Below, piece by piece: positions 34,045 to 46,160 of a stretch of DNA of 64,000 bases; positions within the stretch are counted from its first letter, which is position 1, and each line of letters opens with the position of its first letter. The stretch is from Bryum argenteum (lineage: Eukaryota; Streptophyta; Bryopsida; Bryales; Bryaceae). The translations under genes and the position numbers were made by a program. The stretch covers positions 19,899,001 to 19,963,000 of the forward strand of contig CM073321.1 of assembly GCA_037043015.1 (NCBI GenBank), written 5' to 3'. The notes under the pieces were generated by a model that worked only from the letters and a program-made list of their open reading frames with translations, ran no database searches and was not told the DNA's origin.

Positions 34045-34396
34045 TCAGCAGACTTTGGCGGCCATTTTGACATAGTAAAACAACTTTTTCCAAAAACCTT
34101 TAGACTAAGAAAAGCTGGTAAATCAAGTTATGTTTCATCTCCAAAAATCCTTTTGTCATTTAAAGCCTCCATTCAAAAGTTATAGACAAAATTTAAAGAG
34201 GGTGTTTGAAAATATCAAAAAAGAAAATTCCTTGCTACCCCTCTTTGAATTTTGTCTATAACTTTTGATTGGAGGCTTTAAATGACAAACGAATTTTTGG
34301 AGATGAAACTTTACTAGGTTTACTAGCTTTTTTTATCCTAACAATTTTTGAAAAAAACTATTCTACTATGACAAAATTCTTGCTAAAGTCTGCTGA
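34045..34396. mobile_element. foldback element / MITE with ~150-bp inverted arms
   Basis: Left arm starts TCAGCAGACTTT (34045) and right arm ends AAAGTCTGCTGA (34396). The arms contain matching blocks CATCTCCAAAAAT, GTCATTTAAAGCCTCC and AAAAGTTATAGACAAAATT around a ~40-base loop. No coding capacity. A target duplication was not clear because the flanks are T-rich on one side. Non-autonomous DNA transposon is the likely class. Confidence 0.75.
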
Positions 34397-35690
34397 TTTT
34401 TTTTAAATCCCTAAATGACCTTCACGCCCCCATGCGGCTTCTAGAAGTAGGAAGTGAGAAAATTATGGTTCTTAGGCTGTGAATTATAGGATGACATGTA
34501 AATGTTGGGTATTTTTCAAGTTTTGTTAACCCCAAACTCGTCCGTGTGTGTTTTTTGGGAGCTCAAAACCTTGAAACTACGATTTTCTACCTCTATGCAT
34601 TCCCAAGGTCAAAACCAAAGTTATTTCTTATTTTGAAACTTCCAACCGTAAGATCTTGTACTTAAGACTATTTTTAGTTACTGTTCAAAAAAATGAACCG
34701 TTGGATGTTTACCATTTGCGAGATCATAACATCCAAAATTTGTCTCCCAAGCTTTTTGGGCATTGTCAAGATTGGTTTGGAAACTTTGGAGGTCGCCCTT
34801 GTAAAATTGGTAAACTTTTTGACCAAGAGCCCTTAGGAACTTAAGTAGTACTTTGGTTATGAACATAATTCCAATTCTTTTTGAGAACCTAAATTTAAAC
34901 TCGCCCGATCTTGGCTCGCACATCGAGAATTGCCCTAGAATATTCAAAAATTGAAATTCCACTTTGCAAATTTTACCACACCCACTTTGCAGTATAAGGA
35001 GCGCCAAGTAAAAATATTAGACAGAAAATATTACCTTCAACACCTTTATCTAGGTTGCCCGAAATTGCAAAAACCCATTTCGGGCTCCAAGGACGGTTAG
35101 GGGTTAAGTGCCCCCATTTTAGCAATTCCACGCTGGTCAAAAATAAAAAAGTTGACAAGAAGTTGACAAGTAGTTGACAAAAACATTTATAATTTCCAAA
35201 GTGACAGAAGTTGGGCTGCAAGCCTGCGACTTCGTCATTTTGGACATTTTCTTGTCAACTATTGGTCATATCGGGCCCTATTTCCTTGTAGTGACTTACT
35301 TGAAGAAACGACACAAGAAGAAGAGGATGGGAGAATACGCGAAGTCCGACACCGTGATATATTGGACATAAAGAACTCTCACAAGATGAAGAGGATGAGA
35401 GTATTTGTGGTGGGACCAAGAACGCGGAGTGCTTAGAACCGAGTGAAGAGGAAGGGAGATGTTCGCAGCAAATCGAGAATGAGGTAACTTAGTTATTTGT
35501 CTTTGAATAGTGAGAAATGATAAAGAATTGATATAACATACTAAACAATTATAATGGGACATGGAGATTGCAAAATAGGAAGGGTATTAAGGTACTATAT
35601 CATGGGTCGGATTCGAAGGGGGATCGAGCCAAGGCAGGGCCGATGAACGCGATTGGGCATGGTCCCGGCCGAACGCGGCATTTCTCAGTA
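34397..35690. other. intergenic, AT-rich, no gene seen
   Basis: Nothing coding. It has three tandem AGTTGACAA units at about 35147-35180 and generic AT-rich repeat-like sequence. Confidence 0.3.
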
Positions 35691-35986
35691 GGGGTACAAT
35701 GAGGAAGGTGCTCCAACGTGATCACTATTGGCTCAAGTCTTCTCCTTCGGCTGGGCCGGCGCCTCAACTTGGCCGGGTCGGTGCAGCAGATAATACCCCA
35801 TTAAGCGATCTCCGCACTTCACCACCGCATTTGCTCGGCGCTTCAGCTCTGCTAACTACGCACCTGAACTGTGTTGGTTTTGCGACGAAGACAACTTGGC
35901 GTTCTGCACGTTCTTTGTGTTGCACGTTCTTTGAACTCTCCGATTGATTTGTAGGATGATAACGTGGTCTCTGATACAAGATATCT

Positions 35987-36260
35987 TTGGAGATACTAAT
36001 TAGGGTTTCGGTTTTTTGCAATCGTTTTTTCGTATCGAAGGCGATGACGGCTGTACGTGGTGTTGAAGTGATCGGGCTGCACACAGCAGAGGAGACCCAA
36101 GAAGCCGACCTCGAAAGAGTAAGCTTCGGTTCTTTGAACCTATGGAACTTAGAGTTACTGAAATTGCAGGATTAGCAGACGCGATGCTTGCACGGTCGAG
36201 CGCGAAAATGAAGATATACTGCAACAAAATCCAGAAATTGCAAATTTTGAAAGAGGTGTG
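35987..36260 (+). other. possible short exons, unresolved
   Basis: An ATG at 36044 opens 'MTAVRGVEVIGLHTAEETQE' up to a GTAAGC donor-like site at 36119, and further on 'LADAMLARSSAKMKIYCNKI' is open before GTGTGT. The two do not join in frame at a standard acceptor, so I leave this as a possible degenerate 5' end of a gene. Confidence 0.2.
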
Positions 36261-36499
36261 TAGCTTATTCCTTTTGTCATGTCTCAAAGTGAAACCTTGT
36301 GCCACCACACTTTTGGTGTCGAAAGTCTGTTGAAAGAATGATTGAATTTGCCGTGTGTCGAATCTGCTGATTTTGTCCATTCGGTGCCACATTCGGTGCC
36401 AAAAGCTGAGAAAGTCGGCATACTGCACAATATATTGTCGATACGGAAACGTGCATTTCACATGGCCTTTTGAGAGAGGATTCTACGACGCTTGTTCGA

Positions 36500-37370
36500 G
36501 GCGGGCAAGGGAGCAATTGGTTCTTCCTTTTCATTTGCTAGAAAAGGTTCTTCCTTTTCATCGCTACCTCAGTTAGGGTTTCGGTACCAAAACTTGCATT
36601 TGACTTTTGATCTCATAGATATTTGCTTTTCTCAAACGCTGGTTTGAAGGGGCCCGATGGAGGAGTTGGTTCTTCCATTTCATTTGCTAAAAATTGGTTT
36701 TTCCTTTTCATCGCTAGCTCAGTTAGGGTTTCGGTACCAAAACTTGCATTTGACTTTTGATCTCTATGAGATGCTAGTTCGAAAGGGGGGGATGGAGGAA
36801 TTGGTTCTTCCTTTTCATCTACACATAATTAGATTTGGCCCACGCAGTCCAATGGTTTGACGATAGCTTGATGGGGTGCATTTTGTTGTCATGTTGCTTG
36901 CTTTCGTTACGAACTGTTGAACTGAATTTTAGTACCGAAACTTGCATTCATGTTTGCCTTGTGAGACATTTTCCTGTCGCAGCAGCTGGCGTGGATTTTG
37001 GACTTGTGCTTGTCTTATACGCTGGTTCAAGGGAGCGATGGTAGAATTGGTTCTTCCTTTTTTTGTGCATACAATCAGATTGCTACTGGGAAATGAAACG
37101 CAATGTTTGATCTCCCGGATAACATGCTTGAACCGCCACGAACTGTCTTCTAGGGCACGTCTGTATAAAAAAGGATTTTGTGGACTATTCTTCTATCTGT
37201 TTGTTCCAGTGATACTTTGTGTTGGGGCCGGGGCCCAATTGGGTCGCGGATTGGGCTGATCGGGGAGTGGATTTTGTTTATATTCTTGTCATCTGGCTTG
37301 CTGATCCGGATGGGTACAGTGAGGGATTTGGTACCGAAACTTGCATTTGACTTTGCATTCTTAAGATATT
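36500..37370 (+). repeat. GGTTCTTCCTTTTCAT repeat, copy 1
   Basis: Contains two tandem ~160-190-bp units (GGTTCTTCCTTTTCATCGCT ... 'TCGGTACCAAAACTTGCATT' ... 'TTTGAAGGGGCCCGATGGAGG') and further partial units to about 37370. The same repeat recurs in the same orientation at 55780-56330. Shared 3' blocks include 'TGTTTATATTCTTGTCATC' and 'ACCGAAACTTGCATTTGACT'. Confidence 0.75.
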
Positions 37371-38578
37371 TATGCACTATTAAACTAAATATGGACTATC
37401 CACTGTCCATATTCAACTAGCACCAAAAGTGGCATGAATGGATAGATCACCCGATGCAATGGTAGTGAGGAAGCCTGAGGCACTGAGGTCGTAAATTTAG
37501 GAAGTAATTCAGTGAGGAATTGGTTTGGTTAACAAGAGAAAGAAAAAATTGATGGGATAGATCGAGATATCCACCGATCTGTAATTGTGGTTGGAGGAGT
37601 AAATTACAGTAGTGGATAGTCTTAAGAAGAAGACTAGAAAAATTAAAACTTGTATTGTGCACATAGCAAAGTGCAAAATATAAAGTTACGACATTATCAA
37701 GACGAAAGAGTAAGGCACCTAATCCATAGCAGCGGTGGGTTCTGAGAAGTATGAGTGAATCATCGAAAAGATACAGAACTACGAGTACCTATTTCGCGAA
37801 GCAAGAAACACCGATCTTCTGCACAAAATCAACTGCATAATGAAAGAAAAGAAAGGCAATCAGAGAAGGAAAACAAGAAATGACCATTAAACCTGATACA
37901 CATGGGTCGATCCCCCGACATAGATAAGGAAATTGGCATCATTACCTAATATTCACAAAATGCGGGAACAAACCAAAAGCAGGGGGTCAAACACAGCTAG
38001 CTATAATACATCAACTGCATGAGTGGGGTAGAAAGAAAATGCCTTCTTCTAGGCGACCGAAAACTAATACGAAAGATAACCAATACGAAAGAAAAAAAAA
38101 TACAAAGTTGGAGTGCATGGCCCATGGCGATCGCCCCATGGCAAGTGTCATTTTAATCCTTAACTATTGGAACCATCAAATCGCCTTGAGCAAGTTGCAT
38201 CATCTGACAGTAAGCAACTGCGGTCACAAAAGCGAACGTAGTCTACAATTGACATGGGGGGATCCACCGATGCAGTATAATATAATAGAGTTAGGAAAAC
38301 TTAAGAAATTCATAAAAACAAAACAGACTAGTGCACATTTACATATGAGTGGATCCCCCTATGTATAAGTGAGACTACAGAGCATGAATTTATCATCATT
38401 CGTTGTACTAAAATACGGTGGATTTCACTTGAATACGTTATACGAATGGATTGAGCGGTACTAAGTCTGCATATGAAAATTACAGAAACCAACATCCATG
38501 AAACAGTTTGGGGTCTGGACAAATAACAAAGTTTGATGGCTACTTTTAAGCTATCTATACAAACGAAAATGAAATTCA

Positions 38579-38941
38579 TTACACTGATCGCTGTAACACT
38601 TCATGGAGCGACATGAGCTCTTCAGGGCTCATTTCAGCTAATGGCTTGTGAACGTAGACACTTCGATAGACGGCAGCTTGAGGACCACACTGCAACTTCT
38701 TGAAGTCAGACCATATTGTCCGCACCTGGAAGACGACTTGTTGAGCTGGAGAAACCCAATATGAAACTTGCGATATTGCTGCATAATAAACGGCTAATTT
38801 CAGAGCAAAATACTCCACACGGGTGTGGAGGTACGTCCTGAAAAGTGAGCATGTTCTAAGGAGGTCGACGATGAGTTGCAAGGACTCCAAGTCCAGGTCG
38901 AATTGAAACTCCGGATCCCACACACGGTCTGTATGGATAGA
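38579..38941 (-). CDS. exon of unknown minus-strand gene
   Basis: On the minus strand a CTGTAG acceptor is followed by 121 codons ending in a stop: 'WDPEFQFDLDLESLQLIVD', 'CSLFRTYLHTRVEYFALKL' and 'SPEELMSLHEVLQRSV'. Helical, Leu-rich composition. It is probably a terminal exon. It may belong with the exon at 40572-41288 upstream on the same strand, but no splice path was verified. No family recognised. Confidence 0.4.
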   Translation of the reverse strand, partial: SIHTDRVWDPEFQFDLDLESLQLIVDLLRTCSLFRTYLHTRVEYFALKLAVYYAAISQVSYWVSPAQQVVFQVRTIWSDFKKLQCGPQAAVYRSVYVHKPLAEMSPEELMSLHEVLQRSV

Positions 38942-40571
38942 CTACAGAATGAAATCTGCAAATGTAGCGACGAACGACGGATCCATCTACAAACACCGAA
39001 ACAAATCAATCAAATTAGTTGACGGTCATCAATCGATATTAAGACAAATGAGAGTGAGTGTGCACGGAATACGAGAAAAAGAATTTGAAACTAGATAACA
39101 AGAGCGAAGTAAGAAGATCACCCGAGATTCTATACTTTCGCCCCGATTTGCAAGAGTGGAAAACGAAGAAGACATGCTTGAAAATAAGGTAGTGTAGGAA
39201 GTCGGAACGTCTTCGGTGCGAGTTTTGTCGCCTCTTAAAAGGAATGAACAAGAGAACTAGAAAGTTAACCGCCTCCAAACAAAAGAGAATTCTAGACGGA
39301 CTGCAGAGGAGTGAGGAAGATCACAATGAAGCATATCCTAAATGGCGGCATGGATTTGGGAAGAGAAGCTCCAAATATTCGAAAAGGTCGACTCAACATC
39401 GGGCAAAGATGAGAGGACCACTCCCGAGGTTCGATGACGGCGGGGGCGCGCACGCGTAATCATGGGAGCCATCATAAGGACTGAAGTACTTAAGGAGAAT
39501 ACTGCTCATGATGAGTATTCATGTAATTGAAGAGGACAAGGCCTAAACAATGGATTATTAGGCGCAACCATTGTTAGTGGGCCTTAACATAATGCAATTC
39601 CATAATATAAGAAGTGATCCGTGGACGCCCCGAAGGACAGTAGAAGAGAGGTCCTTGAAGAGAGAAATACGTATTAAATAAAACACTACCAATGCATTAG
39701 GGACAGAAAGCAACAGTAGCTTAGCTAATTATCATTTGTGATCATAAGAAGGACATAAACGAATCCTGCCGAGATTATATCGTTCGTATGATATGACCAT
39801 TTGACGCCTTCAAAGACTTTGACAAAGATGTAAATTCAAACATACCGCGCCCGATAAGATCGTCACGCATGAATGAATCAAGCCAAAAGTATTGACGGAT
39901 AGCCTTGTGATTATAGAAATTAAAGCAAAAAACCAAAGAGAGGTAAGCTAATTACCTTGTCCACCGTAGAACTAGGAAAGAATAAGACAGGGTTAAGCAG
40001 TAGGCTCCTGAAAGTGAAAGAGGTAAAGGTAAGACCTACCTGAAGACAATATTTGAAGAAGCACAGGGAACTGTCATGTTGTAGATTAAATTGTGATTTA
40101 GGTAGACTCTCATATGAAAACGTTATGAAAATGAATTTGATACAGATAAGACTCATGAACTAAGCTATGACAAAACGTATAATCTTTATAATGTCGATTG
40201 GAAAAAACAAGTCCAAAAAAATATCTGTAGGACGGATTGATGTACATGAAAATAAAATTATAGCCGAAGCTCGTCAGCTGATCAGAAAAACAGGATATAA
40301 AGAAGATGTAGACATAGGCAGTGAAACAAAAAGAAATATATATGTCATCGGGAGATTGCTCGATGGTGCACTATAGTCAGACCCACAAAGAAATGCCTTT
40401 ATTACGAGTCAGCAACGAGAAGTAAATCTGACATGGGGGAATCGCCCGATGATGCAAATCACTCAGCTCCACAAAGAAATGCCTGTAAAGGGACAGCTGT
40501 GAGAAGAATATCTGACATCGGGGGATCGCCCGATGACGCACTTTACTGAGCCCCGCGAAGGTATACCTTCA

Positions 40572-41288
40572 TTAAGGGTCAGCAACGTTGGCTCTTGTTA
40601 AGTTGTCCAGGGCACGGCCTTTATCTTTCTTGGAAATAGTACGAGACTTCAGGTTACTAATCTTTGAATATGAGGCATACAAGACGGCGCCAACGTCGAT
40701 CCACTCAGGACGACGATCCTCCACAACCCACTTAGCAGACCAACAATTCTCGTACTTCTTTGCCATGTCTCGCGATGCGTTCTGGGGCTCCCAATACTGG
40801 ATAATAAACTTCCCGTACTCAAGAACACCCTCGTCTCTACAAACAGCGGACACTGCCCGACCTAGCCACACTGGGCATACTGCTGGGTCTTCAGGTCGGA
40901 GGAGGACCCACCAAAGGGGAGCGATCTGGCGCCAGGGGTTAAATCTTTCTTCAGGCCTCACATTAGCAGGTCCGCAGTATGCCTCGATATCCTCGTCCTC
41001 CGGAGTAACATCCACAGGAAGCAAAGTCAGGCGTGGAACGAAGAACAAGAGCCCACGCCAATCGTGAGTCGGCCAGAAGCCCTCAACTAATCGAGACGGT
41101 GTGGGGGGCAAAGGCTTCTGGATATCTGTTAGCACCCGAGACCAGTACTCGACATATGGTGTATCGGTGGATCGCCCGATGTGTCCAATCGCAACAACCT
41201 TGTCCCGCGTATTGGGGGATCGCCCGATGCGGGCTCTCACTAGAACGTCGTCCGGTGTACACACAGAACTGTTACTACTGGCATTCAC
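40572..41288 (-). CDS. minus-strand exon with Trp-rich barrel-like domain, unknown
   Basis: Encodes about 238 residues. The first ~30 include two palindrome-derived stretches (ARIGRSPN and HIGRSTD), so the real exon probably begins after them, near 'YWSRVLTDIQKPLPPTPSR'. The rest has 'WRQIAPLWWVLLRPEDPAVC', 'PVWLGRAVSAVCRDEGVLEY', 'GKFIIQYWEP' and 'WSAKWVVEDRRPEWIDVGAV', a pattern (W..G.......F.V.WWEP ... Y..CW) seen in BAH/chromo/Tudor-like barrel modules, often in transposon-associated proteins. The C-terminus is basic. Assignment to a fold is a guess from pattern only. Confidence 0.45.
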   Translation of the reverse strand: MNASSNSSVCTPDDVLVRARIGRSPNTRDKVVAIGHIGRSTDTPYVEYWSRVLTDIQKPLPPTPSRLVEGFWPTHDWRGLLFFVPRLTLLPVDVTPEDEDIEAYCGPANVRPEERFNPWRQIAPLWWVLLRPEDPAVCPVWLGRAVSAVCRDEGVLEYGKFIIQYWEPQNASRDMAKKYENCWSAKWVVEDRRPEWIDVGAVLYASYSKISNLKSRTISKKDKGRALDNLTRANVADP

Positions 41289-41984
41289 TGGGACCTTATC
41301 GGGGGATCGCCCGATGCTGCCCCTTAGAAGAATCCCCTTTATGTATCGGGGGACCGCCCGATGCTATCGTCAACGGATCTTTCCAACCAGAGTCGAGGAT
41401 TTCATCGGTGATTCCAATCATGACATTCAAGCTAGTGTATCGGGGGATCGACCAATGCTCGCCTCAAGTGAAGATAAGAAATCCACGCGGTGAATGCAAC
41501 CGCGGCAAACACAAAGGTCTATCGGGGGATCGCCCGATGATGGCATCCACTACAACCTCGTCGGGTGTATCGGGGGACCGCCCGATACCTAAGCATAGGA
41601 GACAGTTAAGGCCGCATCGAGTCTGAGATACGCGCAGCAGGAACTGGATGTCATACTGTCAAAGCATCAATTCAGTCGGACCGGGTGATTCGAGGTGATC
41701 GACTTGCCACTCATGCTCAGCCTGCAAGAAGGGTAGGTGGGGAGTAAAATGTTAATTCAGTAAGAATTATCCTACCTCCGATGACTCAATATTGCTAAGC
41801 GTTGGAAACCATCCGTACAATCCTCTGTCATAACACGAAAATAGTAGTACTGTAGAAACTCAAACTCAAGAACCACTTCCAGAGAATTCATGAGCTATTA
41901 CAACCAAATCACCTATACAGTAATGGCTGAAATTACAGAAGAGATTGCGGTAGATGAAGAAAGCTCTGAAACCTTTGGAGGCCA

Positions 41985-42297
41985 TAAGGTTGTCATATCG
42001 GGCATGTTGAGGTAATCGGGCGTACGAGTTGTCCCGGACGGACGGGCGTGCCCGCCCACCTTGATTGTAGGGGGTGTGTAATTTTTTGAAGGTAACAAAC
42101 TTTGCAGTAAAAAGCGTGTGTGGCGTTCCACGCGGCCCATACGCGGCGGCCAAGTGGCTTAGTTTTCAGCTAAACCCTTGCCACGTCATTGTTTTTTTAC
42201 CTAAACTAAAAGTCAACAGCTGTTTGACCCACAACTCAATCGAACGGACAAGGCGGACGGACGGGCGGACGGCGTGCCCGCCAGGTATGACAACCTT
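41985..42297. mobile_element. small MITE with 12-bp terminal inverted repeats
   Basis: AAGGTTGTCATA at 41985-41996 mirrors TATGACAACCTT at 42286-42297. Both arms also carry GACGGACGGGCG / GGCGTGCCCGCC blocks. Flanks TGGAGGCCAT and GGAAGGCCAT match at 8 of 10 positions, suggesting a degraded 9-10 bp target duplication as made by MULEs. No coding capacity. Confidence 0.6.
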
Positions 42298-43137
42298 GGA
42301 AGGCCATTATCATAAGATGGTCACTCAATTCAGATACTCACATGCATACTCTGATCCAATCAAGGTGTAATATGCATTACACCACAACGATTCCACCACA
42401 ACTATTATAATCTTGAGCTTGCTCAGATCATCCTTCTCACAGATTCTATACAAGATCTTTCGTAGGTTGATCTAAGAGTGCTTACTGATTATTCAGAACA
42501 ATCACAACTCAACTAGATTGTTTCGTAAGGAATGACTAAGAGGACTGTGATGACTTCCTCTGGCATATAACGCAATCTAGTAATAAGACAGGATTACAGA
42601 ATAAACTAATTGTTCTGATGACAACTTCAAGATTGGTACTGGATATTGAGCAATGTACCTCAGTCAGCGGCTAGGTCGTCTTGTGCAGCAGAAGTCTAAT
42701 GCCGAAATCGCAAGTTCTTGGAAACACGTCGAATTAAAATTTCAAGATGAGTAGCAAGTAGCCAACAACTCCAGATTGAACTGCCGACACTTTGCTGCCG
42801 ATACAAAAGAATGTCTCCACCAACTAGAAGGACCCTAACTCCAGCATCAACTCCGTTCACACAAACACATTGTGACAAAATGAAATCAAAATACGTAATG
42901 TTCTGCAGAGAATGGCATGGGCGAGTGCTACTACTGTAAGTCAGTCGGAATCTGAAGAGAATGTGGAACACAGATTTATATGATGGGTCCTGGCCTGAGA
43001 AATGGCGGGAAAGACCGTAAATTAAATATTCATTACCGGTTTCTTGAAAATGGAGGGAGATCCGAGATGAAAGAGATGTTAGTCGCCAGAACAATGAAAT
43101 AGAATAAAAAGGAATTTGTACGAGACGTGGGAGTCGG
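42298..43137. other. intergenic, nothing recognised
   Basis: No convincing gene; the longest open frame (minus, 43094-42696) has no recognisable motif or codon-like composition. Confidence 0.3.
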
Positions 43138-44546
43138 TGTCAGCCGCACCGCGGTTTACATTATGATTGTCCTCTACGCTTGCAACCATTAGTGATTGCA
43201 TAGTCCTTGTCGCAACCCTTGCTAGCTCACCTTAGCTTACACCAACTTTTTCCCAACTCTAGCAAGTGTCACGAGCGCTAACTCTGCACATCCCCCACAT
43301 GCACAAAGTTAGCTCTCCATACCAACCACCAAGCTCACCGCTTGGTTATCAATCCCTCCTACTCATGCAACCGGGACTCAACCCCTTCGTAGGTAGCCAA
43401 TGGTTAGGTGCGGACTTCCACTTATGTCCAAGGCCCAACTTGGTGGCACTCCCATACCACGCGGCCTAACCGCACTTGGTGGTGTCTCCTCACCACCGCC
43501 CATGACCACCATGGTGACCCCAAGGCCACCAAGTAATCACAACGCCGGCGGTGAGACACCACCCCACATCGGTAGCACTCATGGTCCTCATTTTGCCTAT
43601 ATGAGTCCCCGTGGTGAAGCCCCAACACTAGCTCCCCCACCGGGACTCACCTTGTCCTTATGAGCCACCGTGGTGAAGCCCCAACACTAGCTCCACCCAC
43701 CGTGCCTCATTTTGCACTTTGAGTCCCCATGGTGGAGCCCCAACACTAGCTCCACCCATTGGGACTCACCTTGGCTTGGGAGTCCCCATGGTGAGGCCCC
43801 AACACTAGCCACACCACTGGGACTCCCACCTTGGTCACCACCAAGGCACCATGGGAGTGGGGAGGAGACCAGCCCTCCCCATAGTATACTCTGTGGGATT
43901 CGGCAGCCCCTGGTCCTAGGTGAAGGGCTGGACCCTCACACCTCTTAGTTTTGGAAGACCACCCAATCTCCCAATGCCTTAGCCGCTGGAAGGCCCCGGG
44001 AGACTTCCCGAACCTTCCAGGGCTCGTATCTACCTTGTCCCGCATCCAAACGCGACGAGCGACCACTCTATCGACATCTACTCGTCAAGTAGATGCCGAT
44101 AGACACCTTACTTGCCTCATTCCGACAAGTATTGAGGGAGTTATGCCCCTCTGAAGATTCGGGAGTCCCGGGCCAGCTTCCCAGTCCAGCACTGTCCCTG
44201 GACAGCACTCACTTTTAGTCCCACAATCTTCCAACTCCCATAACTTTTAGCTCACACCTCCAACTGAGGTGCTCCTTAGCATCCCGGAATCGTGGCAACA
44301 TGAGCTTCCATAATCTCATGTCCATTCCGTCGTGGCTCCTAGTCTCCGTGGGTGAGAGGCGTCTCCAACGCCCGGGGTCCTCTCCCACACTAGGCCCACT
44401 TAGGTTCCCTTCACCTTGGCACCCCAAGGCCCGGGCGTCACTCCGGTGTCCCCCTTGGGCCCTTGGTGTTGCGGGCACTCCTCAAGGAGAGGTGCGCGAC
44501 AGTCCTGTACCACAGCTAGTCTTTCAATTTACTCCACATTCTAACA
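43138..44546. other. GC-rich non-coding region containing a 59-bp minisatellite
   Basis: Sharply more GC-rich than its surroundings, with edges at about 43138 and 44546. Open frames on both strands are low complexity. It begins TGTCAG and ends CTAACA, LTR-like ends, but no matching target duplication was found, so its origin is open. Confidence 0.4.
43603..43838 (+). repeat. 59-bp minisatellite, four units
   Basis: Units start at 43603, 43662, 43721 and 43780, each like GAGTCCCCGTGGTGAAGCCC + CAACACTAGCTCCACCCACC + GGGACTCACCTTGG. The period is exactly 59 in each step; units diverge by several bases. Confidence 0.85.
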
Positions 44547-44599
44547 TTTTGTAGGATTAAGTATGAAACGGTTCAACGTGTAAAGTTCTAGTTTATAAA

Positions 44600-45420
44600 C
44601 AATAAACATAATTATGCATCTCTTAACCACTAAACGTTCCAGCCTATTTTTCTTCAACAATCACGTTTCCGAAAAAGTGTCATTGATAGATGAAAATGAA
44701 TATAAGCTATTTAGATCTCAACCGTACAAACTTGTAATAGACTTGTTGTAGGTCATGTGGACTAAACTTTGAGTCATGAGGCCTTTCAGATTGCAAGATC
44801 AAAACATATTACTGCGCAAAATACGCTACAAATTTTCACCATTTTCACTTCACAGTGAAAAATTTACCAACAAAAGCTACTCCAATGAAAAAATCACGAA
44901 TTACAAAGTGTTCCATCTTCATCTTGATGCTACCCCTCGGTAAAAAATTATCATTAGAATAATTACTTGGCTCAAAAATTACCCTTGCAATAGGGAAAAC
45001 TACCTAAAAATTTACGAAGGGAAAACAGTCCAAAACCAGTTCCTTTGCGCTAAACTGTACGCCGTATCTACGAAACATCTTCGATATTGGCAAGATTTGT
45101 ACTACAATGTACTCAAATAGACTCTAATTAGAATCCCTTCCAAAAAAAAAAAGTTGAAATCTAACGGTGGATGAAAAAGGTATACCTGTTAGAAAATCAT
45201 CCATTTTTTCACTTTTTTCATTGTGAAAACATCACTGCAAAATGTAAATAGTACCAAAAGTAGCTGGATTACAAATCTTCCAAGTAAAAATCTGTTACAG
45301 TTCATGTCAAGACCATTATGTTCATGTAAATTTCTTTCACCAAATACTATAATTCTTCCTTTCACATAATTCTCTTGAGGACGTTTAGGGTTAATATCAT
45401 AATTCGTAATCATGTAGGAA
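44600..45420 (-). repeat. AT-rich dispersed repeat, copy B
   Basis: Reverse-complement relative of the right half of the repeat at 10560-12360. Aligned blocks are listed there. Non-coding. Confidence 0.55.
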
Positions 45421-45573
45421 TATTATTCAATTCCAATATATCAAATGAGCATACTTACACAACTATTAAAGGTGATAACCTTGTCATAATTATGTAAAAA
45501 CTAATTAGGATCATGCCTCTAAATAATATAACTTCCTATCTATATTACATGAATCATGGTATATTAATGTTTT

Positions 45574-46160
45574 CATTCAGGGAACACTGCGTGATTATGG
45601 GTTATTAGCTAAAAATTGATTGTACAAGTTGCAAATCGTTCGCATCATATGATCTTGTTGTTGCCTTGCACAAAATTTGCCCACAGCACTTGGAATCGGC
45701 ATAGAAAATATAAGAATAACGTCAGGAATCATGACCTGAAGTCATCATTCATTCAGGTGACAGTGCCTGATAACGAATTACTAGCTAAAAATTGATTTTA
45801 CAAGTTGCAAATCGTTTGCACCATACAACCATGTTGTTGCCTTTCATAAAATCCGCTCACAAAATTTAGAATCGGCATAGAAAATATAAGAATAATGTCC
45901 GGAATCAAGACCTCAAGTCATTATTCATTCAGGTAACAGTGCCTGATAATCAATTACTAGCTAAAAATTGATTCTCCAAGTTGCAAATCGTTTGGACCAT
46001 ACGATCATGCTGTTGCCTTTCATAAAATCCGCTCACAAAACTCCGACTCGGCATAGAAAATATAAGAATAACGTCAGCAATCATGACCTCAAGTCATCAT
46101 TCATTCAGGCGACAATGCCTGATAATGAATTACTAGCTAAAAATTGATTCTACAAGTTGC
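45574..46160 (+). repeat. 176-bp satellite, three and a third units
   Basis: The marker CATTCAGG occurs at 45574, 45750, 45926 and 46102, exactly 176 apart. Each unit contains 'TTACTAGCTAAAAATTGATT', 'ACAAGTTGCAAATCGTTT', 'GTTGTTGCCTTTCATAAAAT' and 'CGGCATAGAAAATATAAGAA'. The last unit is truncated and runs into a minisatellite. The unit length is in the range of plant centromeric or subtelomeric satellites. Confidence 0.9.

Larger units (their letters stand above)
37443..41587. repeat. palindromic 20-mer cluster A (about 15 copies)
   Basis: Short palindrome, local consensus TATCGGGGGATCGCCCGATG. Clear copies: 40508-40527 region, 41162-41182, 41211-41229, 41297-41316, 41344-41363, 41438-41457, 41520-41539, 41568-41587; weaker ones near 37443, 37905, 38122, 38254, 38344, 40345 and 40430. 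Spacing is irregular. Some lie in the minus-strand open frame that ends at 41288. See cluster B for the same family. Confidence 0.85.

Noticed and set aside
39244-39459. Small basic protein on the plus strand
   Set aside because: Lys/Arg-rich open frame with no splice context or motif; composition follows local purine richness.
41162-41587. CRISPR-like repeat array
   Set aside because: Regular-looking 20-mers separated by 25-60 bases, but spacing is irregular, repeats vary, neighbours are eukaryotic introns and exons, and no cas-like genes exist.
42696-43094. 132-codon minus-strand frame
   Set aside because: No motif, low coding character, no start or splice context.
43138-44546. Solo LTR
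   Set aside because: Ends are TG..CA-like, but no target duplication matches and no internal LTR landmarks were seen, so it is listed only as a GC-rich region.
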